Source: Rhabdobacter roseus
GTDB lineage: Bacteria; Bacteroidota; Bacteroidia; Cytophagales; Spirosomataceae
Assembly: GCF_014202275.1 (NCBI RefSeq)
Contig: NZ_JACHGF010000007.1
Coordinates: forward strand, 186,001 to 250,000
Direction of reading: 5' to 3'
Length of the DNA: 64,000 nt
Shown here: one piece after another, positions 53,401-61,690 of the stretch
How positions within the stretch are numbered: position 1 is the stretch's first letter
How the letters are laid out: the number at the start of each line of letters is the position of its first letter
Notes under the pieces: generated by a model
Database searches by the model: none
What the model was told of the DNA's origin: nothing
Seen by the model: the letters and a program-made list of their open reading frames with translations, nothing else
Program-made: the position numbers and the translations under genes

Positions 53401-53955
53401 TTCTTTGCTATCAGAACCCGTCACGCGGCCCGTAATGGTGATAGCCTGAAGGCGGCGGGCGTTGGTCAACATTTCCGAAACAGCTACCGACCGAAAGGGA
53501 GCCTGCATACCCGAAGCGGTATTGCGGCTGGCCAGCTGAATGGGCACGAGCTGGTTGGAGGGGACTACCAATTCCGTTACCGACACCCTTTTCGTGGGGT
53601 TTTCCGTAACGTGAATCGTTTCGTTGACCCGGCGAAAGCTCAGGCCCGTCTCCTGCGAAATGGACCGAAGTACCTTACCCAGGCTCTCGTTCGTAAAATC
53701 CTGACTGAGTTTCTTATTACTCACGATTTTTCGGTCGTACTGAAAGTTGAGGTCCGTTTTCTCAACAATCTTCACGAACGCATCTTCCAGCTTCATATTA
53801 CGCAGATTTGCCGAAAGGTAAATGTCCTCAATACTTTTTTCCTGGGCCTTCAGGTCAGAAGCGGCCAATAGTCCCACGAATAAGCACTGGATAATTCCTC
53901 CTAGTAGTGCGTACCTTGTCATTGCTACAATTTGTGGTAGTAGTTTGAATTTCAT
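50452..53955 (-). CDS. SusC/RagA-family transporter with STN signalling domain (pair 2)
   Basis: 1167 residues. Signal peptide (to about 37), then an STN (secretin/TonB short N-terminal) domain (about 45-118) with LRNMKLEDAFVKIVEKTDLNF, then a regulatory-like domain starting ITITGRVTGSDSKEGMPGV, plug from DEVVVVGYGTQKRANVTGAV, the SVYGSRAANGVILITTKSG motif, and a barrel. The STN domain is the part that contacts a FecR protein, and a FecR/ECF sigma pair lies directly upstream. So this transporter is probably the signal-transducing one of the locus. Confidence 0.96.
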   Translation of the reverse strand: MKFKLLPQIVAMTRYALLGGIIQCLFVGLLAASDLKAQEKSIEDIYLSANLRNMKLEDAFVKIVEKTDLNFQYDRKIVSNKKLSQDFTNESLGKVLRSISQETGLSFRRVNETIHVTENPTKRVSVTELVVPSNQLVPIQLASRNTASGMQAPFRSVAVSEMLTNARRLQAITITGRVTGSDSKEGMPGVSVVEKGTANGTTTNTDGNYSLNVTNASSVLVFSFIGYATQEVEVGNRQTVEVVLQSEDRALDEVVVVGYGTQKRANVTGAVATVTIDEKIASRSLANVSSGLAGLVPGMAVTQSTGMAGRNNASLMIRGLGTVNGAGPLIVVDGMPDVDINRINIHDIESVSVLKDATSASVYGSRAANGVILITTKSGKGQERASINYTGSYAVQVPTRAIDFMDDYPRALTLHQRAADVGTLRSNYLFRDGTIDQWMALGMVDPLRYPNTDWWDIIMRNGTMQNHNLSASGGNDKSNFFISIGLMDEKGLQINNDFKRYNARFNFDYKLNKNMNVGVRFQGNWSKFTYFLADGFTEDNNTAGYDMQYAIAGIVPYDPVSGYYGGTMAYNEDPQAYNPYTNYINNLSYQNRQEANANLFWDWSPIKGLTARIDYALNYDNQFRWNANMPNRAYNFQQGAFGARAYVTDNAGVGNFTNTGYKTMLNGRLTYNTSFGKNHTLSALAVYSEEYWYDRYQSSSRNDRLHPSLHEIDAALTDIQGTGGSSSAEGLRSYIGRLNYTAFDRYLLEVNFRADGSSKFLDGSRFGFFPSAALGWRFTEESFISAFTDRFLSSGKLRVSYGSLGNNAGVGRYEQQETLAASNYFLGNSIQKGFVNRKMVNRDLSWETTSVFNLGLDLGFLNNRLTAEIDFYDRLTTGMNRPSEMSIHLTGAYTAPRRNIGNLRNRGVELNLTWRDQIGQVAYGVNLNGSKNVTTLEKWNEFLGKGWVFLNMPYRYVYAWEDMGIAQTWEDVYNATPQGASPGDILRKDVNGDGRIDDNDKIAHSKFQRERPTTFLALNANASWRGFDIVVLVQGATGRKDFWLNNHNNVNFGTQRYASTWGHWENPWSWENRDGAWPRLGGSNNTTESTFWLDDLSYIRVKNVQLGYNVPKTVLRKIGLASVRIFGSSENIATLTKFRGLDPEKDGNRSNVYPINKSYSVGINIGI

Positions 53956-54048
53956 AAATTTAAAAGTTTAAAATTCTCGCTTAATTTTAAATAAGGCTGA
54001 ACACTTGCCGCCGAGGTGCCACTCAAAGCAAGTACCCGCCTGGATTTC

Positions 54049-54081
54049 AAGCCGGCAATCTTTACAGATTGTCGGCTTTTT
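54049..54081 (+). terminator. hairpin between fecR and susC2
   Basis: 13-base-pair stem with one G-T pair (54049-54061 with 54066-54078), 4-base loop, TTTTT on the plus strand. The genes here run on the minus strand, where no T run follows, so its role may be attenuation or RNA stability rather than termination. Confidence 0.5.
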
Positions 54082-54121
54082 CACTAGCTACTATCGAGTA
54101 GTTTCATTTTCCTGGGTTATC

Positions 54122-55171
54122 TTATTTAATTATTACCTCTCGGTCGGTGACTACAAAAGAAAAACGGTTGGGGTAACGGCAAATCTCCAGAATATAATCA
54201 ATGGACCGGTTCTCGAACTTCCCGCTCAAACGCCAATCGGGGCTCATTTTCACCTCACCCTCAATCCTTATTTTTACGCCGTACCACCTTTCCAGCCTGC
54301 GTACGATTTCGGCAAAGTCGGCTTTCTCAAAGTGCAGAACCCCGTCTTTCCAACCCAGCAATTCATATTTATTGTAGGTACTTACCGTCATGGCTTTCTT
54401 CTGCTTTTCAAACGTCACCATCTCGTCCCGTACCAGGTAAATCTCATTTTGGGCCGCTTCATCCGCTCCGTTGCTTACGCCTACCTTGCCCTCCACCACG
54501 GCTACCCGCACGTCCTGATTTTCGGGATAAGATTCGACGGCAAACTTCGTCCCCAGTACTTTGATGTGCAGCTCATCGGTGTGGATAATGAAGGGTGCCT
54601 TCGGGTTGGAAGCGACCTCAAAGAAGGCTTCTCCCTCCAGGTACACTTCACGTCGATCGCCAGGAAATTTTTCGGGGTAAGAAAGGGTGGATCCGGCATT
54701 GAGTTTAATCACACTCCCATCCATTAGCTTGATGGTCAGCTGCTGGCCATTGGCTACCTCCTTGCGCGCCAGGCTGGGCGTAGGGGTGCTCAGAGAAGTC
54801 CAGTATTGTTTTCCGGCCCACAGGCCTGAGAGTAGGATCACTGCCGCAGCTACCCGAAATAGCAACCGACCAATTCGCTTTCCAGCACTTTCCTCTTCCG
54901 TATCCCACGCGTCGTCCTGTTCCAGGCTAGCCGCCTTCACCTTCTCCCACTCCTGCTGCACCGTATCACTATCTAGCTTATTTTCCTTAAATGACAATGC
55001 CGCATAGAGCTCTTGCGCTTTTTCTACTTCGGCCCGTTGTCCGGGATTGTCGCTGAGCCACTCTTGCCATTCCCGGTTAGACTGGGGGCTATCACCGCGC
55101 ATCCAGGCCAAAAAATCATCATCCAGCAAAAAATCCGAAGCTCGAAAATGAACGTACCGCTGCTTTTCCAC
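54122..55171 (-). CDS. FecR-family anti-sigma factor
   Basis: 349 residues starting at a GTG (55171). N-terminal cytoplasmic domain (about 1-100) with DFLAWMRGDSPQSNREWQEWL, one membrane helix (about 107-123), then the FecR periplasmic domain with ELTIKLMDGSVIKLNAGST-like and EKFPGDRREVYLEGEAFFEV strands (about 145-185), and a C-terminal LERWYGVKIRI / DYILEIC secretin-like end. Pairs with the ECF sigma factor 223 bases upstream and with the STN domain of SusC2 downstream: the normal trans-envelope switch. Confidence 0.93.
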   Translation of the reverse strand: MEKQRYVHFRASDFLLDDDFLAWMRGDSPQSNREWQEWLSDNPGQRAEVEKAQELYAALSFKENKLDSDTVQQEWEKVKAASLEQDDAWDTEEESAGKRIGRLLFRVAAAVILLSGLWAGKQYWTSLSTPTPSLARKEVANGQQLTIKLMDGSVIKLNAGSTLSYPEKFPGDRREVYLEGEAFFEVASNPKAPFIIHTDELHIKVLGTKFAVESYPENQDVRVAVVEGKVGVSNGADEAAQNEIYLVRDEMVTFEKQKKAMTVSTYNKYELLGWKDGVLHFEKADFAEIVRRLERWYGVKIRIEGEVKMSPDWRLSGKFENRSIDYILEICRYPNRFSFVVTDREVIIK

Positions 55172-55394
55172 AAAATCTGTTGAAATTGTCTTTTGCTAGT
55201 ATAAAGCTAGAATATTACCACAGTGACCCTCTCTGATTCATTTTTTTTCTAAAAAAAATACTTTCCTCAGCACTCGCTGTTATCAGGGGTACTTTGAAAG
55301 GGTACTTTGACCCTAAAAAAGGAGGGTAGAGGTAAAAAAAGCATAGCCGCTTGGAAGGGTACTTGAGCCAGGGGCAAAAAAAGCCAGGGCCGGG

Positions 55395-56024
55395 TTACCT
55401 GAGCAAGAATAAGGTACTTAGCAGAAAAGGAACTACGCTCATCAGTACCGACACCGGCTCCGCCGTAAACTCTTCGGTGAGGGCGTCCAGGGCTTTGTAG
55501 ATGAGCTTGTAGACGGCCCGGGTGCTGATGTTCATGGTATGCGCAATGTCGGCAAACGACTGCTCCCCGTAGTACTTCAGGTACAGGGCTTCCTTTTGGC
55601 GGGCGGGTAGTTTTTCCACGCCACGCTGCAGTTGGCTCAAACGATCGCTTGCCGTTTGGTCCCGGATCATCTGGGCTTCGATGGAAAGCTCGGAGTGGAG
55701 GTTAAATGTATCGGGGTCAATCGTGAGCCGTAAAGAGTCTGACTTCATGCGCTTTAGCACCAGACGACGCAGCGACGACAACAGGTAGTTTTTAATGGAA
55801 GTCGTTGGCCCCAGGAAAGTGCGGCGTTCCCAAATGGTAAGAAATAGAATCTGGAGACAATCCTTGATTTCGTCCTCATCGTCCTGAAAACGCTGGCAGT
55901 AGTTAAACAAGAAACTGTAGTGCTGCTTGAATATTTCCTCATAAACGATAGTATTCCCCATTTTCAAGGCTTCCCACCGCTCCGCATCGGAACTACTCGC
56001 CACTACATTATCCTCCATTTTCAT
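55395..56024 (-). CDS. ECF RNA polymerase sigma factor with hydrophobic C-terminal tail
   Basis: 209 residues from the ATG at 56024 (a TTG at 56039 and an ATG at 56018 are alternatives). Region 2 is in YEEIFKQHYSFLFNYCQRF and DEIKDCLQILFLTIWERR; region 4 in LPARQKEALYLKYYGEQSFADIA and MNISTRAVYKLIYKAL. The last 16 or so residues (LMSVVPFLLSTLFLLR) form a hydrophobic segment that could insert in the membrane. It should switch on susC2D2 when FecR releases it. 223 bases precede fecR. Confidence 0.9.
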   Translation of the reverse strand: MKMEDNVVASSSDAERWEALKMGNTIVYEEIFKQHYSFLFNYCQRFQDDEDEIKDCLQILFLTIWERRTFLGPTTSIKNYLLSSLRRLVLKRMKSDSLRLTIDPDTFNLHSELSIEAQMIRDQTASDRLSQLQRGVEKLPARQKEALYLKYYGEQSFADIAHTMNISTRAVYKLIYKALDALTEEFTAEPVSVLMSVVPFLLSTLFLLR

Positions 56025-56039
56025 ACTAGGTTGTAACAA

Positions 56040-56423
56040 AAAAACTGGGTAAGCTTAACTTCCGAAACTTAGGGCCTTTCTTGATAAGTACGCGGTGCAT
56101 CCTCATTCAGACTACTGTGTCCAGCGCGGAGTATTAGGTGGCGCGGGCTCGAAAAGGATTTAAGCCCTTTTTCTCCTTCACTATCCTGTACCTTCATGCC
56201 TTAGAGACGGCTATTTCAAGCCGTACCCCTACGACGATCTATGATTTTTCTAAAATAATATTTAATAAATTTCAGACTACCCCGGCTGGCTTACCTACGT
56301 CCAGGAAAAGGTACCCAGACCAGGAGGTACTTGCCAAAGGTACTTGGTCGATAACATGTTGAAGTTCAGAAAATTGAAGGATAGTAAGGAAGCCAAAAAC
56401 GGAAGAGGTACCTGTCTGATTCG
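56040..56423. other. 384-base gap between the sigma factor and folB
   Basis: No credible gene, although a 74-codon open frame on the plus strand (56138-56362) exists without family character. Contains several GGTAC words near the right end. No clear terminator or sigma-gene promoter was found. Confidence 0.5.
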
Positions 56424-56774
56424 CTAGCCTTCCAGGGTAATTTTGGCGCGGGTACACACGCCGCCCACCGGAGGGTTAAACTTTGACACGCTAACCGTCA
56501 CCCGCTCGACGCGGGGGTACTTTTGGCGCACCTTTTCAATGACCCGGAAAGCAATGTGCTCGAGCAAGCGGGAGCGCTCCTGCATCACCTCGGCGGCAAT
56601 GCGGTAAAGCTCTTCGTAGTTGACGGTTTCGCTCAGGCGGTCGTGGTGGGCGGCCGCTACAAAATCAGTGGTGATGACGATATCAAGCGAGTACCGGTTG
56701 CCTATTTTTTGTTCTTCGGCGTAGTAGCCGTGGTAGGCAAAAAACTCTAGCCCTTCTAGTGTAATGGTACCCAA
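56424..56774 (-). CDS. folB: dihydroneopterin aldolase
   Basis: Folate biosynthesis: converts 7,8-dihydroneopterin to 6-hydroxymethyl-dihydropterin. 116 residues; GLEFFAYHGYYAEEQKIGNRY at the N-terminus, the TVNYEELYRIA segment, and VTVSVSKFNPPVGGVCTRA at the C-terminus fit FolB. The only fitting start is a TTG at 56774, giving MGTITLEG. A TACTTTTA box lies about 10 bases upstream of it, so the leader is very short. Confidence 0.9.
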   Translation of the reverse strand: MGTITLEGLEFFAYHGYYAEEQKIGNRYSLDIVITTDFVAAAHHDRLSETVNYEELYRIAAEVMQERSRLLEHIAFRVIEKVRQKYPRVERVTVSVSKFNPPVGGVCTRAKITLEG

Positions 56775-56893
56775 AGCAGCGTGTAAAAGTATAAAATGTA
56801 CCTATAGAATGAAATCAATACGTATTCAGAGGTAGTTTGTAAAACTACCCATCCGTGGCTCGTTCCCGGCCGTTGGGCCGGAAGTGCAGGTAC

Positions 56894-57877
56894 CTAGTTG
56901 ATTTGATCAAAGAAGGAACCACCGCCTTTTTTGGGTGCCGCGCTCGTCTCCATCGCCCTGGCTTCGTTGCTTTTCTCCAACCTTTCGTTGGCTTCTTGCA
57001 CCGCTTTTTTCACCTTTTGTGCTTCCGCCATGGCTTCCGAGGCGGCATCGGGTGCAGGCTCCGGCTCTACCTCTGCTACTACTTCTTCCGGTTTTTCTTC
57101 CGGGGTACTTTCCGGTTCGGTGATGGGCTCCGCAGCGGGTGGGGGTACTTCCTCATCCAGGGGAGCTTCGGCTACGGGCTCCTCCACGGGCTGGCTTTCC
57201 TCGGTGGCCTCTTCAGCCTGCGGCTGCTCTTCCTGAGACTGCTCTTCGCCCACAAGTACCTCTTCGCTCGCTGCTACGGCTTCGTCCGCCCCGGCTTCCG
57301 GGCTGCTTTCGGCTACCTGCTGGGTTACTTCCTCCATTTTCTGCAGGAAAGAATCTTTATTGAATTTTTTCTCGAAGCGGTCTACGGTTTCGCTGGTGGT
57401 ACTTACCAACGTCCGGAGCTGAACGATCAGGTTGTCGCGGTACTTCTCCATGGCTTTGAAATCCCGGTCCTGGTTTTTCAGCTCATTGAGAATTTCCTCT
57501 TTGATGTACTTGGATTGGTTTTCGGCGTCCTGAATGAGCATACTGGCCTTGCGCTTGGCCTCGTTGAGCAGTTCGTCCGATTTCTGCCGCGACTCCTGCA
57601 GGTACTTTTCGGCGGCCTTGTTGGCCTGCTCGGTGATCTGCCCGCTGGTGTCTTCGGCCGTTTTGAGGGTACGGAACAGCGTCATCTCCACATCTTTGAG
57701 CTTATTGAGCTCTTTCTCGGCTATTTCGAGCTGCATTTTGAGCATTTTTTGCTCGTTCATGATCCGCTCCCACTCCTGCGATAAGGAGTTCAGAAAGGCA
57801 TTCACTTCATCCACGTTATAGCCTCGGAATACCTTCTCAAAAGTGTGTTGCCGTATATCAATGGGAGATATTTTCAT
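56894..57877 (-). CDS. DivIVA-domain coiled-coil protein
   Basis: 327 residues. N-terminal DivIVA/GpsB domain (1-60) beginning KISPIDIRQHTFEKVFRGYN and followed by VDEVNAFLNSLSQEWERI, then a coiled coil to about 160 and a long Glu/Pro/Ala-rich low-complexity stretch (about 190-290), ending in a short basic coil. DivIVA proteins mark membrane curvature and guide division or growth in Gram-positives; the Bacteroidota version is poorly studied. Not linked to other division genes here. Confidence 0.88.
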   Translation of the reverse strand: MKISPIDIRQHTFEKVFRGYNVDEVNAFLNSLSQEWERIMNEQKMLKMQLEIAEKELNKLKDVEMTLFRTLKTAEDTSGQITEQANKAAEKYLQESRQKSDELLNEAKRKASMLIQDAENQSKYIKEEILNELKNQDRDFKAMEKYRDNLIVQLRTLVSTTSETVDRFEKKFNKDSFLQKMEEVTQQVAESSPEAGADEAVAASEEVLVGEEQSQEEQPQAEEATEESQPVEEPVAEAPLDEEVPPPAAEPITEPESTPEEKPEEVVAEVEPEPAPDAASEAMAEAQKVKKAVQEANERLEKSNEARAMETSAAPKKGGGSFFDQIN

Positions 57878-58028
57878 GCGCGTTTCGTCCGTTTTGAGTT
57901 AGTTAAATCTTTGTTGTGAAATTAACGGTTAAATTAGCACAATTCAAAAACTTAATCCAAATTATCCTCTTGAGGGTACTTGTACTCCCGCAGGGGTACC
58001 CGTTCTTAACCTGAGCCCGGCAGCGGCC

Positions 58029-58928
58029 CTATTCCACTTCCCAAACCGAAATCATGCGGTCGTCGCTGCACGAAACGAGCCGGTTTTGGTGCTCTTTCCA
58101 AAGCAGCTTATTCACCGAAGTACCATGCCCGGCGTGCCGCGCCCGGTCGATCACCTTCCGAAGCCGGAAGGTACCGGCATCCCATACTTTAATGGATTTG
58201 TCCATGCTGCCCGTGGCCAGCCAACGCCCGTCGGGGCTATACGTGAGGTGGTTAATGGCGAACAGGTGCGCCGGGATGTCTTCCCGCAGCTCGTAGCCCT
58301 GCTGGACATCCCATACTTTGAGGTGGGCGTCGCGCCCGGCCGTGAGCAGGTAACGGCCGTCGGGGGAGTAGCGTACTGTAAAAACGGAGTTGTCGTGCGC
58401 GCGCAGCGTTTTTTTTAGCAAAAATCCGTCCGCGTCAAATATACTCACAGTCCAGTCGCTGAATCCGGCGGCGATTTCCCCGGTAGCCGGGTTGACGGCC
58501 AGCGTACGAACGCTTTTCGCGGAGGCTTTGATGTGTTTTTGCACCGAAAAGGAAGGTACATCCAGCACCACGATCACGCCGTCGCCCTGGGCTACCCAGG
58601 CTTTTTCGCCGAAAAACTGGATGTCAAAGATAGGCACTGAGGAAAGCTTGAGCGAGGCGATGACGGCCTTTCCCGCGGGGTCAATCTTTTGAATACCTTC
58701 AAAATTCTGACCAATCCAAAGCGTATGCTCCTCCGGATGGTAGGCCAGTGCGTACACCGAAGCCCCCAGGCGTGCTACTACCTCTCCCAGGTCGGGGCGT
58801 TGTAAGTCCCACTTCACCACCAGCCCATCGCCCCCGGCCGAGTAGAAGCCCTGCGGCGTGTGGTCTGAAATTAAAGTATAGACGCAGTCGCGATGCCCGG
58901 AAAAAGTATCAATTTTGCGGATATTCAT
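58029..58928 (-). CDS. WD40-repeat protein
   Basis: 299 residues forming a seven-bladed WD40 beta-propeller. Repeats end in recognisable GH-x-WD cores: GHRDCVYTLISDHTPQGFYS, VWDVQQGYELREDIPAHLFA, YSPDGRWLATGSMDKSIKVWD and SCSDDRMISVWEVE. No signal peptide or catalytic motif, so it is a cytoplasmic scaffold. It is divergent from the phosphopantetheinyl transferase gene by 53 bases. Confidence 0.9.
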   Translation of the reverse strand: MNIRKIDTFSGHRDCVYTLISDHTPQGFYSAGGDGLVVKWDLQRPDLGEVVARLGASVYALAYHPEEHTLWIGQNFEGIQKIDPAGKAVIASLKLSSVPIFDIQFFGEKAWVAQGDGVIVVLDVPSFSVQKHIKASAKSVRTLAVNPATGEIAAGFSDWTVSIFDADGFLLKKTLRAHDNSVFTVRYSPDGRYLLTAGRDAHLKVWDVQQGYELREDIPAHLFAINHLTYSPDGRWLATGSMDKSIKVWDAGTFRLRKVIDRARHAGHGTSVNKLLWKEHQNRLVSCSDDRMISVWEVE

Positions 58929-58981
58929 ACATTCGGTTTAATGGAGGGAACTCCGGTTGTTGACAGTTAACACCTATTGCC

Positions 58982-59611
58982 ATGCCACTCGTTCACTACG
59001 AACCCTTACTACAGTCGGGCCAGCTACTGCTCTGGAAATTGGACGAAAGTACCGAAGAGCTCCGTACGTTGTACGCGTTGCCGTACAATCAGGAAGAGCT
59101 CAGGGGGATTTCGCACCCCCAGAAGGTACGTGAATGGCTCGCCGGGCGGCTGGTGATCCGGCAGCTGGCCGAGCGCGCCGGGATCAACTACCAGGGGCTG
59201 CGCAAAGACGAGCACGGTAAGCCCTTTCTGGTGGGGTCATCCTGCCCGATTTCCGTCACCCACAGCCTGGACTACGTGGCCGCCGTGCTGCATCCGGACA
59301 GGCCCGTGGGGATTGATATGGAAAAAAAACACGAGAAGTTGATTCGTACCTCGTCCAAGTACCTGTCGGAGGCGGAGCTGCTTCAGGCCGGTGGGGATGT
59401 GGCCAAACTTTGCATGTACTGGTGTGCCAAGGAAGCGCTATTCAAGCTCAATGGTCGCCAGAAGGTCAGTTTCCGGGACCACATCCGGATCGCCCCGTTT
59501 GAGGAGGACAGCCTGCGGCTGGATGGTACCCTTACCGACGACGGCGTGGTGCGTTCAGCGGCGCTGTACGTACAGTGGGTAGGTAGTTACTGCCTGGTTA
59601 TTGCTACGTAA
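58982..59611 (+). CDS. 4'-phosphopantetheinyl transferase
   Basis: 209 residues. Transfers phosphopantetheine from CoA to acyl-carrier or peptidyl-carrier proteins. Family residues: PISVTHSLDYVAAV, GIDMEKK with the metal Asp, and WCAKEALFKLNG with the W-x2-KEA signature. No nearby polyketide or peptide synthetase, so it may activate the fatty acid carrier or a distant pathway. It converges with the SirB1-type gene 9 bases further on. Confidence 0.88.
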   Translation: MPLVHYEPLLQSGQLLLWKLDESTEELRTLYALPYNQEELRGISHPQKVREWLAGRLVIRQLAERAGINYQGLRKDEHGKPFLVGSSCPISVTHSLDYVAAVLHPDRPVGIDMEKKHEKLIRTSSKYLSEAELLQAGGDVAKLCMYWCAKEALFKLNGRQKVSFRDHIRIAPFEEDSLRLDGTLTDDGVVRSAALYVQWVGSYCLVIAT

Positions 59612-59620
59612 GCACGAAGC

Positions 59621-60469
59621 CTACTCGCCCAGTTCGTCGTCCAGAATTGATAAAAGTATCTGCTCTACCTCCCGAATTTTGTCCGGCTCGCCCGCTTTTT
59701 CGTAGGAAAGAATCAGGTTGCGAAGTACCCTTTGAATAATCTCGAGGTGGGTGCAGGGTTGGTAAAAAGACTCCTGCGTTTTCAGGTTCAGCTGCGCTAT
59801 GTAGTGGTCAATGTCGGTCTTCAGAAAAATAATGCCCCGGTTGAAGACATTGATGTAAAACTGCACCTTGTCCTGCTTGTAGGTGAGTACGAAGAGGTTG
59901 GGCAAATTGACCCCGTAGACCGGCATCCCGAGTTTGCGCGCGATCAGCATGTAGATGACACAGAGCGTAATGGGGTTGCCGCGGCGGTTTTCGAGCACGA
60001 TGTTGATCATCGAGTTGGAGGCCGAGTGAAAGCTCTTGGTATTGGCCCCAAAGTTCATGGATCCATAAAACAGCGTATTCATCAGCTTCACCTGGTCCGA
60101 CGGATTCATATCGTCCTGAAACTGCGGCCAGATGGAGTAGTGGAGCTGCTCAATATCCATCCGCAACTTTTCAAGCGACAGATCGGGGTACTGGTAGGTA
60201 GCTACTATCCACATACCTTCCAGCAGGTCCAGCGCCCCGCCATTTTTCCAGGCCTGCAAGCGGTCGATCATTACGCTGAGCTGCAGATCGTGGATCAGTT
60301 GTTCGATTTTTCGCTGTACAACCGGACTGAAGCTTCCCTCCCATTCGGTTTCCAGAAAAGGTATCACGCTACTACCCAGCGAGCGGATTTTCTTTTCTAC
60401 GTGCCCGGTAATCTCACGGTCCTCGTCGTCCAGCAAGGAAACCAAAGCCTTTATTTCCTTTTCGTTCAT
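59621..60469 (-). CDS. SirB1/transglutaminase-like protein lacking the usual motif His
   Basis: 282 residues. N-terminal SirB1-type helical domain, then the transglutaminase-like core RRGNPITLCVIYMLIARKLG and MPVYGVNLPNLFVLTYK. Most relatives read GVNLPGHF or GVNLPNHF at this point; here the His is Leu. The fold should be kept but the catalytic role, if any, is doubtful. Function is unknown. It is convergent with the phosphopantetheinyl transferase gene and divergent from galE. Confidence 0.82.
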   Translation of the reverse strand: MNEKEIKALVSLLDDEDREITGHVEKKIRSLGSSVIPFLETEWEGSFSPVVQRKIEQLIHDLQLSVMIDRLQAWKNGGALDLLEGMWIVATYQYPDLSLEKLRMDIEQLHYSIWPQFQDDMNPSDQVKLMNTLFYGSMNFGANTKSFHSASNSMINIVLENRRGNPITLCVIYMLIARKLGMPVYGVNLPNLFVLTYKQDKVQFYINVFNRGIIFLKTDIDHYIAQLNLKTQESFYQPCTHLEIIQRVLRNLILSYEKAGEPDKIREVEQILLSILDDELGE

Positions 60470-60540
60470 ACCTGCTCCAGATTGTGTTTTGATAACGATG
60501 GCTTAAATAAAAACAATTTTTATATGGGTTTCAAATTTTC

Positions 60541-60548
60541 TACTTTTG
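60541..60548 (+). promoter_or_regulatory. candidate -7 box of galE
   Basis: TACTTTTG, exact TAnnTTTG match, 71 bases before the start codon; TTTT occurs at the -33 distance. Confidence 0.5.
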
Positions 60549-60619
60549 CCCGAAATAAAACTACCTTAATCCACAAAATTCATTCCATCGCTTAATCTGC
60601 TTACTACTATTCAACGTTT

Positions 60620-61648
60620 ATGAAAATTTTGGTCACCGGGGGTGCTGGTTTTATTGGCTCGCATACCGTCGTAGAACTTCACAAAGCCGGTTTCGAGCCC
60701 GTTATAGCCGATAATCTCTCTAATTCCAACCGGGGCGTGCTCAACGGCCTGCGTACAATTATTGGCCAGGAAGTACCTTTTTATGAACTAGACTGCAACG
60801 ATTCCGCGGCCCTGCGGGACTTGTTTCGGCAGGAGGCGTTTGGCGGAGCGATCCATTTTGCGGCCTACAAAGCCGTGGGCGAATCCGTTCAGAAGCCGCT
60901 CAACTACTACGAAAACAACCTGGGCTCGCTGTGGGTATTGCTAAAAATCATGCAGGAATTCGGGGTAGGTAACCTCGTCTTTTCTTCTTCCTGCACGGTG
61001 TACGGCCAACCTACCGACCTGCCCGTTACTGAAGATACCCCACGCCAACCGGCCGCTTCGCCCTACGGCAACACCAAGGCCATCAGCGAAGATATTATCC
61101 GTGACCACGTCTTTTCGGAGCCGGGCCTCAAAGCCATTGCGCTGAGGTACTTCAATCCCATCGGGGCGCATCCCTCGGCCCTGATCGGGGAGCTGCCCCT
61201 GGGGGTACCTAGCAACCTGGTCCCTTTCCTGACGCAGGCCGCCGCCGGGCTCCGGGAGTCCCTGACGGTCTTTGGCAGCGACTACAATACCCCCGACGGT
61301 ACCTGCGTGCGCGATTTTATCCACGTGGTGGACCTGGCCAAAGCCCACGTGAAGGCGCTGGAACTGCTGGCCGAGCAACCCAACGCAAACTACTACGATG
61401 TGTTCAACGTCGGGACCGGGCGGGGCAACACCGTGCTGGAACTGATCAAAACCTTTGAAGAAGTAAATAACCTGAAGCTCAACTATACCATTGGTCCGCG
61501 CCGCCCCGGCGACGTAGAAAAAATATACGCAGAATCCAGGAAAGTCAATACCGTGATGAAATGGGAAGCCGAAAAAACGCTGGCCGAGGCCCTTCAGGAT
61601 GCCTGGCGCTGGCAGCAAAAATTGGCAGAAACCCACGTAGCTTCGTAG
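60620..61648 (+). CDS. galE: UDP-glucose 4-epimerase
   Basis: 342 residues of an extended SDR fold. NAD-binding VTGGAGFIGSHTVVELH at residues 4-20, active-site SSSCTVYGQP and the SPYGNTKAISED Tyr/Lys pair, then AHPSALIGELPLGVPSNLVPF and DGTCVRDFIHVVDLAKAH, typical of GalE. It interconverts UDP-glucose and UDP-galactose for surface polysaccharides. It starts the sugar-nucleotide gene row galE-rfbB-rfbA. Confidence 0.95.
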   Translation: MKILVTGGAGFIGSHTVVELHKAGFEPVIADNLSNSNRGVLNGLRTIIGQEVPFYELDCNDSAALRDLFRQEAFGGAIHFAAYKAVGESVQKPLNYYENNLGSLWVLLKIMQEFGVGNLVFSSSCTVYGQPTDLPVTEDTPRQPAASPYGNTKAISEDIIRDHVFSEPGLKAIALRYFNPIGAHPSALIGELPLGVPSNLVPFLTQAAAGLRESLTVFGSDYNTPDGTCVRDFIHVVDLAKAHVKALELLAEQPNANYYDVFNVGTGRGNTVLELIKTFEEVNNLKLNYTIGPRRPGDVEKIYAESRKVNTVMKWEAEKTLAEALQDAWRWQQKLAETHVAS

Positions 61649-61690
61649 ATTCACGCGGTTTTTAACGAACTAATTCAATCAAGGAATAGT

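Noticed and set aside
56855-57784. 309-codon plus-strand frame opposite the DivIVA-like gene
   Set aside because: Phe/Leu/Arg-rich mirror image of the Glu/Pro-rich coiled coil; not a membrane protein family.
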